Assembly (NCBI GenBank): GCA_026391655.1
Contig: JAPLDR010000061.1
Span: forward strand, 1-62,844
Length of the DNA stretch: 62,844 nt
From: Bacteroidia bacterium
GTDB taxonomy: Bacteria > Bacteroidota > Bacteroidia > Bacteroidales > Prolixibacteraceae
Direction of reading: 5' to 3'
Shown here: positions 35,589 through 44,831 of the stretch, in pieces
How the letters are laid out: every line of letters begins with the position of its first letter
Position numbering within the stretch: the first letter of the stretch is position 1
Notes under the pieces: generated by a model
Told to the model about the DNA's origin: nothing
Database searches by the model: none
Seen by the model: the letters and a program-made list of their open reading frames with translations, nothing else
Made by a program: the position numbers and the translations under genes

Positions 35589-36782
35589 TTAAATCAACCT
35601 TTTTACTTTTGATTGAGACTGCAATTGAAGATGCTGTAAATCCATTCCTGTAATCAGGTTGATACCAGGTTTCTTCCCTTTTTCAATGGTTCCAGCCCAA
35701 TCGTCCATTTCCAACGCTTCTGCTCCGTTTCGTGTGGCCCAGATCACAATTTCACCAAAGGGAATTGCAGGGAAATGAGATTGTATGGTTTTCATTTCGT
35801 CAAGCACCGAAAGTTTATGATTTGACGAAAGACTGTCAGTCCCCAAACAAATCAGTAGCTTGTTTTTGCGGAAAAGTTCGATATCCGGAAGTCGGTCTTC
35901 GATGTATAGATTTGAATCAGGACAAAGTACAAACCAGGTTTTATTTAATGACCTTGTTTTTGCAATAAAGTCGATATCTTTTTGTCCGGTACAGATATTG
36001 TGAACAAGTAAAAGTTTATTTTCTATTGGCAGCCAGTCTATTACACTTTCAAGTGCCGATTTTCCCGTGGGTTTGAAAAACGTCAGATCAATGGCGAGAT
36101 TTTCGGTCAGATGCCGGACGATTTCACCATCTCCGGAACAGTATAAAGCATCTTCTTCAGAACATTCCTGACTGTGCATCGATAAAATAGAATGCTGACT
36201 TATAGCGAATTCAGAAATCATTTCTAACAGGGCTTTCGAAATCGAATAAGGGGAGTGCGGAACTATTGATGCTGATAATCCGAGTGATTGCACCTCGTCG
36301 AAGCAATGCTTTGCCCAACCGAAAGCTCTCTCGGCCCGTTGAGGTGAAAAGCCAAGTGTTTCAATAAATGTGTGATAAGCTATTTTTGATTCCGATTTCA
36401 GCTGAAAAGTGGTGTCTGTATTCGAGATATCGCCAACAGCCACAACCCCGTTTTTCCAAAGCTCAGAATCGGCTTTGCGGGCTTCTTCTATCACCTTGTT
36501 TTCTTCAAGGTTACGATATTGTATCACATTTTTCAGAAAGACGGGTAATCCGGTCTTTTCCGGAAAAATGTCGCGTAAATGCGATAACTCGATGTGGCAG
36601 TGAGCATTTACAAATCCGGGGACCATTACGCCACTGTAAAACTCAACACCCGACAGTTCATCCAATTCTCCATTTGTATCAATGATATCCACGATCACGC
36701 CATCGTCGGTAAGAATGATGATCCCTTTTTTAAGAATAATACCTGTACCTGTGAAGATGTAGTGAGCAGACAATTTACGCAT
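35589..36782 (-). CDS. Amidohydrolase-superfamily deaminase-like protein
   Basis: A 397-residue metal-dependent hydrolase. The HxH motif is H61-C-H63 in PGFVNAHCHIELSHL; further ligands or catalytic residues are in LSMHSQECSEEDAL (about residues 200-213), LLVHNICT (about 257-264), and LGTDSLSSNHKL (about 314-325). The HSQE and GTDSLSSN patterns are those of the nucleoside-type deaminases (S-adenosylhomocysteine, methylthioadenosine, aminofutalosine). Which of these it uses cannot be decided; no futalosine-pathway gene is near. It lies six bases past the DUF4296 gene and so in the MlaEF-containing run. Confidence 0.87.
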   Translation of the reverse strand: MRKLSAHYIFTGTGIILKKGIIILTDDGVIVDIIDTNGELDELSGVEFYSGVMVPGFVNAHCHIELSHLRDIFPEKTGLPVFLKNVIQYRNLEENKVIEEARKADSELWKNGVVAVGDISNTDTTFQLKSESKIAYHTFIETLGFSPQRAERAFGWAKHCFDEVQSLGLSASIVPHSPYSISKALLEMISEFAISQHSILSMHSQECSEEDALYCSGDGEIVRHLTENLAIDLTFFKPTGKSALESVIDWLPIENKLLLVHNICTGQKDIDFIAKTRSLNKTWFVLCPDSNLYIEDRLPDIELFRKNKLLICLGTDSLSSNHKLSVLDEMKTIQSHFPAIPFGEIVIWATRNGAEALEMDDWAGTIEKGKKPGINLITGMDLQHLQLQSQSKVKRLI

Positions 36783-36788
36783 AGCCAG

Positions 36789-37193
36789 CTATTTATTGGT
36801 CTGAACAGAGTCTTTTTTTATCGTTTTTACAGCTGGTATTCTATTCTGAATCGAGTCTTTAGACTTGGCTTTTACCTCCATTTCGTTGAGTCGGTTCAGT
36901 ACTTCATCGTAAATTGGTTTGTACAAATCAGGATGTTTGCCATAATATAATACCGACGCTTCAAAAACCTTCTGATCAAGCTTATATTTTTTGAGAATTG
37001 TAAGGTACAAATCTTCAGGATAGTTTTGACGACTAGCCTCCAGTGTATTTCGGTGCGAATTTATCGCTTCTGCCAGATGAAGTTCGACCAGAACCGGGGT
37101 GATCTGCTTTTCAGTTAAAATCCCTTTGGGAATTTTGTTTTTTGAACACGCTAAAACCAGTACAGCTATCAAAATAATCAGACAGTTTCTCAT
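36789..37193 (-). CDS. DUF4296 lipoprotein
   Basis: A 134-residue protein with a lipoprotein signal (VLVLACSK, cysteine at residue 16). The DUF4296 core follows: GILTEKQITPVLVELHLAEAI, then YPEDLYLTILKKYKLDQKVFEASVLYY in part (about residues 58-85). The family is confined to Bacteroidota and has no known role. It overlaps the ATP-binding gene by four bases, so it is translated with the lipid transporter. Confidence 0.9.
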   Translation of the reverse strand: MRNCLIILIAVLVLACSKNKIPKGILTEKQITPVLVELHLAEAINSHRNTLEASRQNYPEDLYLTILKKYKLDQKVFEASVLYYGKHPDLYKPIYDEVLNRLNEMEVKAKSKDSIQNRIPAVKTIKKDSVQTNK

Positions 37194-37960
37194 TCGTCAT
37201 CCTCCTGTTGTCTTATTTCCCTGAATTTCTTCGAAAAAGGTGAAGCAAAAATAAAGGCATTCAGCTTTTTATTTCTCGTATTGAAAATCTGGGTGTTATT
37301 ACCTTCCCAGCACTTCAGCCCTTCGGAGATGAAGAGGATCTTTTCTCCAATCTCCATTACCGAATTCATATCGTGGGTATTGATTACAGTTGTGATATCG
37401 AATTCTGCAGTAATCTCTTTGATCAGGGCATCAATAAGAATGGAGGTTACCGGGTCGAGTCCTGAATTAGGTTCGTCGCAGAACAGATATTTTGGGTTGA
37501 GTGCAATGGCACGGGCTATGGCTACCCTTTTTCGCATACCTCCCGAGATCTCAGCCGGATATAAGTGGTTGGACTGTTTAATGTTCACTCTTTCGAGACA
37601 GAAATTTAGTCTCGAGGTTTTCTCTTTCATGGTCATATCGGTAAACATATCCATTGGGAACCGGACATTCTGTTCTACTGAAAGTGAATCGAACAGTGCT
37701 CCGTTCTGAAAAACCATTCCTATCTCCCGACGAAGCAATTTTTGTTCTTTAAAGTTCATCCGGTGTGTATCGCGGTTGTCGAAAAGGATTTCGCCACAAT
37801 CTATTTCAAACAAGCCAACGATTGATTTAAGCAGTACCGTTTTCCCTGATCCACTCTGCCCGATGATAAGGTTGGTTTTACCTTTCTCGAAAATGGTGGA
37901 CACATCCTTAAGCACTTCGCGACCTTCGAAAGATTTACAAATGTTTTTAATTTCAATCAT
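37190..37960 (-). CDS. mlaF: MlaF-like ABC transporter ATP-binding protein
   Basis: A 256-residue ATPase for lipid exchange between inner and outer membranes. Walker A is GQSGSGKTVLL (about residues 34-44), the signature ISGGMRKRVAIARA (about 139-152), Walker B YLFCDEPNSGLDP (about 159-171), and the H-loop INTHD (about 193-197). The EPNSGLDP form with asparagine is found in Mla/MCE ATPases. It overlaps both the permease and the DUF4296 gene by four bases. A substrate-binding MCE gene is not in the window. Confidence 0.92.
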   Translation of the reverse strand: MIEIKNICKSFEGREVLKDVSTIFEKGKTNLIIGQSGSGKTVLLKSIVGLFEIDCGEILFDNRDTHRMNFKEQKLLRREIGMVFQNGALFDSLSVEQNVRFPMDMFTDMTMKEKTSRLNFCLERVNIKQSNHLYPAEISGGMRKRVAIARAIALNPKYLFCDEPNSGLDPVTSILIDALIKEITAEFDITTVINTHDMNSVMEIGEKILFISEGLKCWEGNNTQIFNTRNKKLNAFIFASPFSKKFREIRQQEDDE

Positions 37961-38718
37961 TTGAATAACAATTGAGTAAGTACAAGGTCGAAAAACAGAA
38001 TCAGGATGCTCGTATTAACCACCGCCTTGGTGCTTGCACGTCCCACTTCAAGTGCGCCTCCCTGTACGTAATAGCCAAGATAAGCCGGGACAGTGGCAAT
38101 TAAAAATCCGAAAACAAATGTTTTGATGATTGAAAAATAGACATAAAACGGAACGAACATGGTAGTTATCCCGGTCATATAGGTTGCAACTGTGACCACT
38201 CCCGAAAGCGGCCCTGTGATTAAACCACCGAATATACCACACGTTACGCTGATGATAAACAGAAGCGGACTCATGAAAACTACAGCTATAATTTTAGGAA
38301 GAATCAGGTAAGACGCTGAATTAACTCCCATAATCTCCATCGAATCAATTTGTTCTGTTACCCTCATGCTCCCAATTTCCGATGCGATGTTTGAACCCAC
38401 CTTTCCGGCAAGCATCAGGCTAAGCACTGTTGATGAGAATTCAAGAATCAGCGTATCGCGGTTTCCAAGTCCGATAATGTAGCTTGGCATTAAAGGGTTG
38501 ACCATGTTATAAGTCAATTGGAGTGTAATGATTCCTCCCATAAAAACTGAAATGATTGCAACTATCCCGACGGAATGTATTCCCAATTTTTCAATTTCAA
38601 GAACAAGTTGATGCAAGTAGATCGAATTCTTCTCAGGTTTTTTAAATACCCTGACCATCAGTAAAAAATATTGTCCGATGTGATAAAGTACACCCACGCG
38701 TTTGATATTAAATTTCAC
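37957..38718 (-). CDS. mlaE: MlaE-family ABC transporter permease
   Basis: A 253-residue membrane protein with about five to six helices and MlaE landmarks: SVGIVAIISVFMGGIITLQL (about residues 53-72), REIG-type segment VGSNIASEIGSMRVTEQIDSM (about 107-127; key E114, E122), and a late loop PAYLGYYVQGGALEVGRAST. It pairs with the ATPase, overlapping by four bases, to move phospholipids. The first gene of the minus-strand run; divergent from the GDP-mannose gene. Confidence 0.93.
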   Translation of the reverse strand: MKFNIKRVGVLYHIGQYFLLMVRVFKKPEKNSIYLHQLVLEIEKLGIHSVGIVAIISVFMGGIITLQLTYNMVNPLMPSYIIGLGNRDTLILEFSSTVLSLMLAGKVGSNIASEIGSMRVTEQIDSMEIMGVNSASYLILPKIIAVVFMSPLLFIISVTCGIFGGLITGPLSGVVTVATYMTGITTMFVPFYVYFSIIKTFVFGFLIATVPAYLGYYVQGGALEVGRASTKAVVNTSILILFFDLVLTQLLFK

Positions 38719-38840
38719 GATAAAAGTACAAATTATTTAATCAATGGGTGATGACGATTTTTGACGGTGGTTGATAAACTCGTTGAATCGAATGTGAGAT
38801 ATTTCGGAAAAAATGAATAGTTTTGAGTAAAAATAGCTGT

Positions 38841-39944
38841 ATGGAAAATTGTAATAATTTTTGTGTTATTATGGCTGGTGGTATTGGAAGTCGTTTCTGG
38901 CCTTTAAGTACTACCGAAAAACCAAAACAGTTTTTAGATATTCTCGGTATTGGGCGCACTCTGCTTCAACTTACTTACGACCGCTTTTCGCGTATAATTC
39001 CCACCGAAAATTTTCTGGTAGTTACCAGCGAGAATCATAAGGAACTCGTGCTCAGTCAACTTCCTGAACTGAAGGATTCCCAGGTATTATCTGAGCCATT
39101 GCGCCGCAATACTGCTCCCTGTATTGCCTATGCAACCTATAAAATTCTGAATATTTGTCCCGATGCCAATATGATTGTGGCGCCCTCTGATCATTTGATA
39201 CTAAAAGAGGATTACTTTCTCGAAGAGGTCAATAATGGCCTCCGTTATGTTTCCGAAAGGGATGTCCTGCTCACATTGGGTTTGCAGCCAAGTCGTCCCG
39301 AAACCGGTTATGGTTATATTCAGGTTGCCGAAAAAACGGAATTCGAGAGGAAGGAAAACCTTTTCAGGGTAAAGACCTTTACCGAAAAACCAGACCGTAA
39401 AATGGCCGAATTGTTTCTGGAAACTGGGGAGTTTTATTGGAATTCGGGGATTTTCATTTGGTCAGCCAAGGCAATTTTAAATGCCTTTGCCATTCATCTG
39501 CCTGATGTGAATGCCCTGTTTGACTATGGAAAGAAACATATCAATACACCGGATGAGATGCATTATGTCAATAAAGTCTATTCGGAATGTCCAAATATCT
39601 CGATCGACTATGGCGTGATGGAAAAGGCAAAAAACGTCTATGTGTTGTGCGCAGATTTTGGCTGGTCAGATCTGGGAACCTGGGGATCGTTATACGAAAA
39701 TTATAAAAAGGATCAAGCGGCTAATGCAGTAAGTGGCAACAGAATTTTTTTGTACGATACAAAGAGGTGCATTATAAATATGCCGGATGAAAAAATTGTT
39801 GTTATACAAGGACTTAAAGACTTTATTGTTGTCGAATCGGAGAAAATACTTTTGATTTGCAAAAAAGAGGATGAGCAACAAATCCGGCAGTTTGTAGCTG
39901 ATGTGATGCTTAAGGAAGGGAAAGACAAAAAAACTGCACAGTAA
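38841..39944 (+). CDS. manC: Mannose-1-phosphate guanylyltransferase
   Basis: Makes GDP-mannose from GTP and mannose 1-phosphate for capsule, O-antigen or glycoprotein synthesis. I used the ATG at 38841 (MENCNNFCVIMAGG) rather than a TTG 18 bases earlier. The nucleotide loop reads IMAGGIGSRFWPLSTTEKP with PKQ following (residues 10-31; key G13-G16, R18, K30), then the metal-binding region MIVAPSDHLI (about 113-122), FTEKPDRK, and EFYWNSGIFIW (about 198-208). At 367 residues it lacks the C-terminal phosphomannose isomerase domain of bifunctional enzymes. No other capsule genes lie beside it. Confidence 0.93.
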   Translation: MENCNNFCVIMAGGIGSRFWPLSTTEKPKQFLDILGIGRTLLQLTYDRFSRIIPTENFLVVTSENHKELVLSQLPELKDSQVLSEPLRRNTAPCIAYATYKILNICPDANMIVAPSDHLILKEDYFLEEVNNGLRYVSERDVLLTLGLQPSRPETGYGYIQVAEKTEFERKENLFRVKTFTEKPDRKMAELFLETGEFYWNSGIFIWSAKAILNAFAIHLPDVNALFDYGKKHINTPDEMHYVNKVYSECPNISIDYGVMEKAKNVYVLCADFGWSDLGTWGSLYENYKKDQAANAVSGNRIFLYDTKRCIINMPDEKIVVIQGLKDFIVVESEKILLICKKEDEQQIRQFVADVMLKEGKDKKTAQ

Positions 39945-39986
39945 ATTCCTCCTGTTAACCCTCAACTTTTGGCAACCGACTGGTCA

Positions 39987-40151
39987 GGTGAGTGTGAGAG
40001 TGGGCGAGGGAGAGAAAATGAGAAGGTGGGAATGTGGGAAGATGAGAAATTATCCCATGTGTATCATTTCAAAATATTTAATTCTAAAAAATTAGCCTTT
40101 CTCATTTTCTCATTTTCACACTTTCTCATTTTCCTACCTTCTCATTTTCTT
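39987..40151. repeat. Imperfect inverted repeat of GAGAA/TTCTC tracts
   Basis: A purine tract (39987-40050, with GAGAAAATGAGAAGGTGGGAA) faces a pyrimidine tract (40096-40151, with CTCATTTTCTCATTTTCACA). The outer 15 bases of the arms, 40012-40026 (AGAAAATGAGAAGGT) and the end of the right arm, are nearly exact complements. It fills the convergent gap between manC and the M23 peptidase gene. Confidence 0.6.
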
Positions 40152-40154
40152 GTC

Positions 40155-41402
40155 TTATATTGTTTTAACATTCAGCATCTGCACAACTGAATCTCGCAAA
40201 GTTTTGAATTTGGTAAGATTGGCTGGTCTGACAGGTTCTGCTGGTTCTGATTTCATTTTAAGCGGATCTACGGCTGTACCGTTCATATAAACCCTGAAAT
40301 CGAGGTGTGGTCCTGATGCAAGTCCCGTAGCACCCACATATCCAATCACTTCACCCTGTTTTACCCGAGAGCCGGATTTAACACCACTTGCGAATTTCGA
40401 CAAGTGCATGTAAGTAGTAGTGTAAACCGAATTATGCCTGATTTTTACAAAATTGCCTCCACCTGCCGGCTGATAACTTTTTTGAAGGATCACACCGTCT
40501 CCGATCGTATAAACCGGTGTGCCTGTTGCGGCCGCATAGTCAACTCCATGGTGAGGTCTCATGATGCGCAACACGGGATGCATCCTGTTATTTGAAAAGC
40601 GGGAACTGATGCGCGAAAATTTCAGCGGCGCTTTTAGAAACGCTTTTCGCAGACTGTTCCCTTTTTCATCGAAGAAACTATCCCCGTCTTCCTGGGTGAA
40701 TCGGATAGCGTAAAAGGTCGTTCCTGCTTGCGTGAACGATGCCGAATAGATTTTTCCCAGACCGATTGACTCGCCACCAACAAAATCTTCATCATAAATA
40801 ACAGTGAAGCGATCCCCTTTCTGAATGGCAAAGAAATCGATGGTCCAGGCGTAAATATCGGCCAGTTCAACGGCTAACAAAGGACTGATGTTGCTCTCTG
40901 TCATAGCATTCCAGAGCGAAGAGTTGATTACCCCTGTTACTGTTTGCCTTTTTGAAATCACCTCATGTTTGCACGCTGTAACTTTCAACGAATCGGTGAG
41001 TGAATAAAGATAGTAGTCCACACCATTATTCTCATAGACCAGGTATAAAGGAGATCTGGCTTCATCCTTTGAATAGAAAACCGTATATCTGTTACCGGCT
41101 TTCATTTTTCTGACATCAAACACAGTGACCGAATTTTTCGCAATCTGATCGACATCCTGTGCTGTAACTCCGCGATCGATCAGAATGTCGGAAAGATTCT
41201 GGTTTCTCAAAACGGTACTTTCTTCGATATGAAACGAATCAGCAGGAAATCCATAAAGCAGTTTTGGTTCACGGACTGTGATTACAACATCTTCACCGAG
41301 CGGCGGAATTTTTTGATAATACCTGTTAAATCTGATGGTTAAGAATATGGCAATTGCAACGATCACTAGTCCTGCTATCCAATATATCCTGCGTTTATTC
41401 AT
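40155..41402 (-). CDS. M23-family peptidoglycan metallopeptidase with an altered zinc ligand
   Basis: A 415-residue envelope protein when started at the ATG at 41402 (MNKRRIYW), which directly precedes a single membrane anchor (about residues 6-23). A long N-terminal region with LysM/OapA-like features leads to a LytM domain: H and D ligands in RPHHGVDYAAATGTP (about 289-303), HLSKF (about 335-339), and GPHLDFRVYMNG (about 367-378). Canonical enzymes read HLH at the last motif; here it is HLD, so the third zinc ligand is aspartate. Bacteroidota homologues often vary here. It probably trims cross-links in the cell wall. Confidence 0.88.
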   Translation of the reverse strand: MNKRRIYWIAGLVIVAIAIFLTIRFNRYYQKIPPLGEDVVITVREPKLLYGFPADSFHIEESTVLRNQNLSDILIDRGVTAQDVDQIAKNSVTVFDVRKMKAGNRYTVFYSKDEARSPLYLVYENNGVDYYLYSLTDSLKVTACKHEVISKRQTVTGVINSSLWNAMTESNISPLLAVELADIYAWTIDFFAIQKGDRFTVIYDEDFVGGESIGLGKIYSASFTQAGTTFYAIRFTQEDGDSFFDEKGNSLRKAFLKAPLKFSRISSRFSNNRMHPVLRIMRPHHGVDYAAATGTPVYTIGDGVILQKSYQPAGGGNFVKIRHNSVYTTTYMHLSKFASGVKSGSRVKQGEVIGYVGATGLASGPHLDFRVYMNGTAVDPLKMKSEPAEPVRPANLTKFKTLRDSVVQMLNVKTI

Positions 41403-41434
41403 GTGTATATAATTTGTTTTTAGTGGCCACATGG

Positions 41435-41494
41435 AATAGCCATCCGCCAGCTGGCGGATTCATTTCGATTGGTGATTTTCTAGTCATGGCTATT
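41435..41494. repeat. Nested palindromes: 18-bp perfect palindrome inside a 9-bp inverted repeat
   Basis: ATCCGCCAGCTGGCGGAT at 41442-41459 is a perfect palindrome, related to the one at 12064-12079. AATAGCCAT (41435-41443) and ATGGCTATT (41486-41494) form an outer inverted repeat. It lies between the YitT gene and the M23 gene, both on the minus strand. Confidence 0.7.
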
Positions 41495-41550
41495 TCATTT
41501 GAATTCCGTAATGATTGATGGTCGGCTAAATTAATGATTTAGGGTAATAT

Positions 41551-42408
41551 TCAATACTTGAGTTTATCAAAACCTTTACCGTAAACTCCCATCACCGAAT
41601 TAAGGGAAATAAATGCGTTGGGATCGAGTTCTTTAATTTTGCGAAATATTTCAGGCGATTCCCGTTTTCGGACAACAGTCATTATAACCTTCACGTTTTG
41701 TTGTGTGTACCAGCCGGTTCCATCAAATATAGTTAGTCCTCGCCGGGATTGGTTATTGATAAAATCGGCAATTTGCTCATACTTGTCGGAGACAATAAAC
41801 ATCTGTACTGATTGCTGAGCTCCTGTCAGGAACGCGTCGATGGAATAGGCTACAACCCACATCGATACATAGCCATAAACCAGCTTTTCGACCGAATGCA
41901 GCACAAAAAATGACGATGCAATAATGATCACATCGCAATACATGATAATCCTGCCCGGACTGATATTCCGGTATTTATTGATAATCATGGCGATAATATC
42001 CGTTCCTCCCGTGCTTCCCCCTTCATTGAAGATCAGGCCAATTCCGACACCACCCATGATTCCGCTGAGGACCGCTGATAAAAACAAGTCATTCAGAATG
42101 GGCTCAGTGATATAATTCTGCATAACAGTCAGCAAAACCGAGATGATTGACATACTGAAGATTGTTTTTATACCAAAGTTGGCTCCGAGAACTTTTATGG
42201 CCAGGATAATCAGAAAAATGTTGATGATGAAATAGGTATAGCCGGTGCCGAAGCCCGTGGCGTAATAAACAAGCATTGAAATACCGGTTACCCCGCCGCC
42301 GGCAATTTTTAACGGGATCAGAAATGCAGTAATTCCAAAGGCATAAAGCGCCAGGCCGATCACCATGACAGTGTATGAACGGATTTGCATGATTAATTTT
42401 GATCTCAT
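41551..42408 (-). CDS. YitT family membrane protein (DUF161/DUF2179)
   Basis: A 285-residue protein with five to six membrane helices in the first 190 residues (DUF161, e.g. LALYAFGITAFLIPLKIAGGG and GGVGIGLIFNEGGSTGGTD) and a soluble C-terminal DUF2179 domain (about 205-285: SRRGLTIFDGTGWYT, VIMTVVRKRE, DPNAFISLNSVMGVYGKGF). The family is widespread in Firmicutes and Bacteroidota; transport is suspected but no substrate is known. Single gene on the minus strand, divergent from sucC. Confidence 0.93.
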   Translation of the reverse strand: MRSKLIMQIRSYTVMVIGLALYAFGITAFLIPLKIAGGGVTGISMLVYYATGFGTGYTYFIINIFLIILAIKVLGANFGIKTIFSMSIISVLLTVMQNYITEPILNDLFLSAVLSGIMGGVGIGLIFNEGGSTGGTDIIAMIINKYRNISPGRIIMYCDVIIIASSFFVLHSVEKLVYGYVSMWVVAYSIDAFLTGAQQSVQMFIVSDKYEQIADFINNQSRRGLTIFDGTGWYTQQNVKVIMTVVRKRESPEIFRKIKELDPNAFISLNSVMGVYGKGFDKLKY

Positions 42409-42644
42409 TTTTTCTTATTTTTTCGGCGCAAAAGAATGCATATTTGGCAGACAAAAAGCTGATATAAAACAGATTTTGTTGTGAGCCTTCTAAAAATTAT
42501 TATTTTGCCCCCGCTATTACAAATCAAGTATCCGATTTTGAAAACTATTTCGGAATTTAAAACGTTAATGTAGTTCTAATTTCCGGGAAATGGAATGCTT
42601 TACAAAAAATAAAAAAGGATTATACAAAACAAATTAATCTCAAT

Positions 42645-43787
42645 ATGAAAATTCATGAGTATCAGGCCAAAGAGGTTTTGGCGCGTTATAAGATTCCCGT
42701 TACAAACGAAATCTTGTGTTTCACAGTAAGCGAAGTTCAGGCGGCTGCCAATAAATTGGGATTTCCGGTAGTCGTTAAAGCTCAGGTTCTGACCGGAGGA
42801 AGAGGAAAAGCAGGCGGCGTTAAACTGGTTCGTAATGCCGATGAGGCTACCACGGCTGCCGGAAGCATTCTTGGTATGGACATTAAAGGTTATACCGTAG
42901 AGAAAGTGCTTGTTGCGCAGGGTGTATCGTTTGTAAGCGAAATTTATGCGGGCATAACCATCGACAGAAATACCAAATCCGCCGTTTTTATGGTCAGTCG
43001 CGAAGGTGGTGTCGAAATTGAAGAGGTAGCCAAAGAACACCCCGAGGCAATTCTCAAATTTACCATAGACCCCGATTTGGGTATGGCTCCTTTCGTGGCG
43101 CGCAAAATTGCTTTTGCCCTTTTCGATGATCTAAAACTGGTCAATCAGGCGAGTGATCTTTTTCAAAAATTGTACAAGGTTTTTATTGAAACCGATGCCT
43201 CTCTGGTCGAGATTAATCCGTTGGTCATAACTTCCGATGGTCGGTTGCTTGCCCTTGACGGGAAGATGAACTTTGATGATAATGCACTTTTCCGTCAGCC
43301 CTTAATTCATTCACTTAATGAGCCATCTGAAGATGAAAAGAAGGAGATCGATGCCAGGGAAAAGGGTCTTTCCTATATCCGGCTCGACGGTTCAATCGGC
43401 TGCATGGTGAACGGTGCCGGTCTTGCCATGGCGACAATGGACATGATCAAGTTATACGGTGGCGAACCGGCTAATTTTTTGGATATTGGCGGCAGTTCAA
43501 ATCCTCAGAAGGTGATCGATGCGATGAATCTGATCCTTTCGGATAAAGGGGTGAAGGTTGTGATGATCAATATTTTTGGTGGAATCACACGTTGCGACGA
43601 TGTAGCCAAAGGTTTGATTGCAGCACTTGAACAGATAAAGATTAAAATTCCGATCGTGATAAGGCTGTCAGGGACCAACTCAAAAGAGGGACTCGAAATT
43701 TTGAAGAAAGCCAATCTTCCCACTGTTGAAACGATGAGTGAAGCGGCCCAGAAGGCAATCAGTCTAAGTGAGGATTTTTTAAGATAA
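42645..43787 (+). CDS. sucC: Succinyl-CoA synthetase beta subunit
   Basis: With SucD interconverts succinyl-CoA and succinate with formation of a nucleoside triphosphate. The 380-residue ATP-grasp protein starts with the family phrase [39 protein letters not shown] (about residues 43-62) binds the nucleotide; EINPLVIT (about 189-196) holds the metal; and the C-terminal part shows NFLDIGGSS and [15 protein letters not shown]. SucD follows after 19 bases, an operon with a terminator at its end. Confidence 0.97.
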   Translation: MKIHEYQAKEVLARYKIPVTNEILCFTVSEVQAAANKLGFPVVVKAQVLTGGRGKAGGVKLVRNADEATTAAGSILGMDIKGYTVEKVLVAQGVSFVSEIYAGITIDRNTKSAVFMVSREGGVEIEEVAKEHPEAILKFTIDPDLGMAPFVARKIAFALFDDLKLVNQASDLFQKLYKVFIETDASLVEINPLVITSDGRLLALDGKMNFDDNALFRQPLIHSLNEPSEDEKKEIDAREKGLSYIRLDGSIGCMVNGAGLAMATMDMIKLYGGEPANFLDIGGSSNPQKVIDAMNLILSDKGVKVVMINIFGGITRCDDVAKGLIAALEQIKIKIPIVIRLSGTNSKEGLEILKKANLPTVETMSEAAQKAISLSEDFLR

Positions 43788-43806
43788 CCGAATTAAAGTA
43801 TTAATT

Positions 43807-44679
43807 ATGAGCATTCTAGTCAATAAAAATACAAAATTACTTGTTCAGGGAATTACAGGAAGAGATGGTAGCTTTCACACCCAAAAGATGATTGATTACG
43901 GGACAAAAATAGTAGGTGGCGTTTCTCCGGGTAAGAAAGGGCAATTTGTCAGCGGTGTTCCGGTTTTTAATACAGTGGCCGATGCCGTGAAGGAAACAGG
44001 CGCCAATACTTCAATCATTTTTGTGCCGGCATCCTATGCCGCCGACGCAGTGCTCGAAGCGGCTGAAGCGGGAATTGAACTTGTAATTGCCATCTCCGAA
44101 GGAGTTCCGACATTGGATATGGTTAGAATTACCCCTTATTTGCAAAAGCGTGGAACCAGGCTGATCGGTGCAAACTGCCCGGGTCTGATTTCACCCGATG
44201 AGGCTTTAGTCGGTATCCTTCCGGGTGGTATTTTTAAGAAGGGAAATATCGGGTTGATGAGCCGCAGCGGCACCTTAACATACGAAATGGTTTATCAATT
44301 AACATCCAATGGTTTAGGACAAAGTACATGTGTCGGCATTGGTGGCGACCCTGTAGCCGGACTTTACTACCAGGAACTGTTGCAAATGTTTGAAGATGAC
44401 CCCGAAACCGAAGCAATTGTGTTAATTGGTGAAATTGGTGGCGATGCCGAAGAACGCGCAGCAAAATATATCATCGAACATATTACGAAACCGGTAGTCA
44501 GCTTTATCGCCGGACAGACGGCACCTCCGGGTAAACGGATGGGACATGCAGGTGCTATTATCTCAAGCGGTACAGGTACTGCTGCTGAAAAAATTATAGC
44601 TTTCGAAAATGCGGGAGTTCAGGTAGCCCGGCAACCGTCGGATATTCCCGAACTATTAAAAAAATTGCTGAAAATGTGA
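43807..44679 (+). CDS. sucD: Succinyl-CoA synthetase alpha subunit
   Basis: The 290-residue CoA-binding and phosphohistidine subunit. The Rossmann part starts [39 protein letters not shown] (about residues 77-93) and [14 protein letters not shown] (about 154-167) follow; and the active histidine is in [18 protein letters not shown] (about residues 241-258). The length and motifs are normal. It is co-transcribed with sucC and followed 39 bases on by a strong hairpin. Confidence 0.97.
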   Translation: MSILVNKNTKLLVQGITGRDGSFHTQKMIDYGTKIVGGVSPGKKGQFVSGVPVFNTVADAVKETGANTSIIFVPASYAADAVLEAAEAGIELVIAISEGVPTLDMVRITPYLQKRGTRLIGANCPGLISPDEALVGILPGGIFKKGNIGLMSRSGTLTYEMVYQLTSNGLGQSTCVGIGGDPVAGLYYQELLQMFEDDPETEAIVLIGEIGGDAEERAAKYIIEHITKPVVSFIAGQTAPPGKRMGHAGAIISSGTGTAAEKIIAFENAGVQVARQPSDIPELLKKLLKM

Positions 44680-44718
44680 GTTAGGTTTATTCTAAAAGAA
44701 TTCACAGATAATTTAATG

Positions 44719-44745
44719 AAACCCGGTCTTTAGCCGGGTTTTCTT
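44719..44745 (+). terminator. Rho-independent terminator after sucCD
   Basis: AAACCCGG (44719-44726) pairs with CCGGGTTT (44734-44741) around TCTTTAG, followed by TCTTAT. A compact eight-base-pair stem 39 bases past the sucD stop. Confidence 0.85.
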
Positions 44746-44831
44746 ATAAATAATATCGTAAATTAGCACTCAGAAAAACCAAACCAATTTGAATTATTGC
44801 ATTAACAATCCGACACCTAAATCAATCAAAA

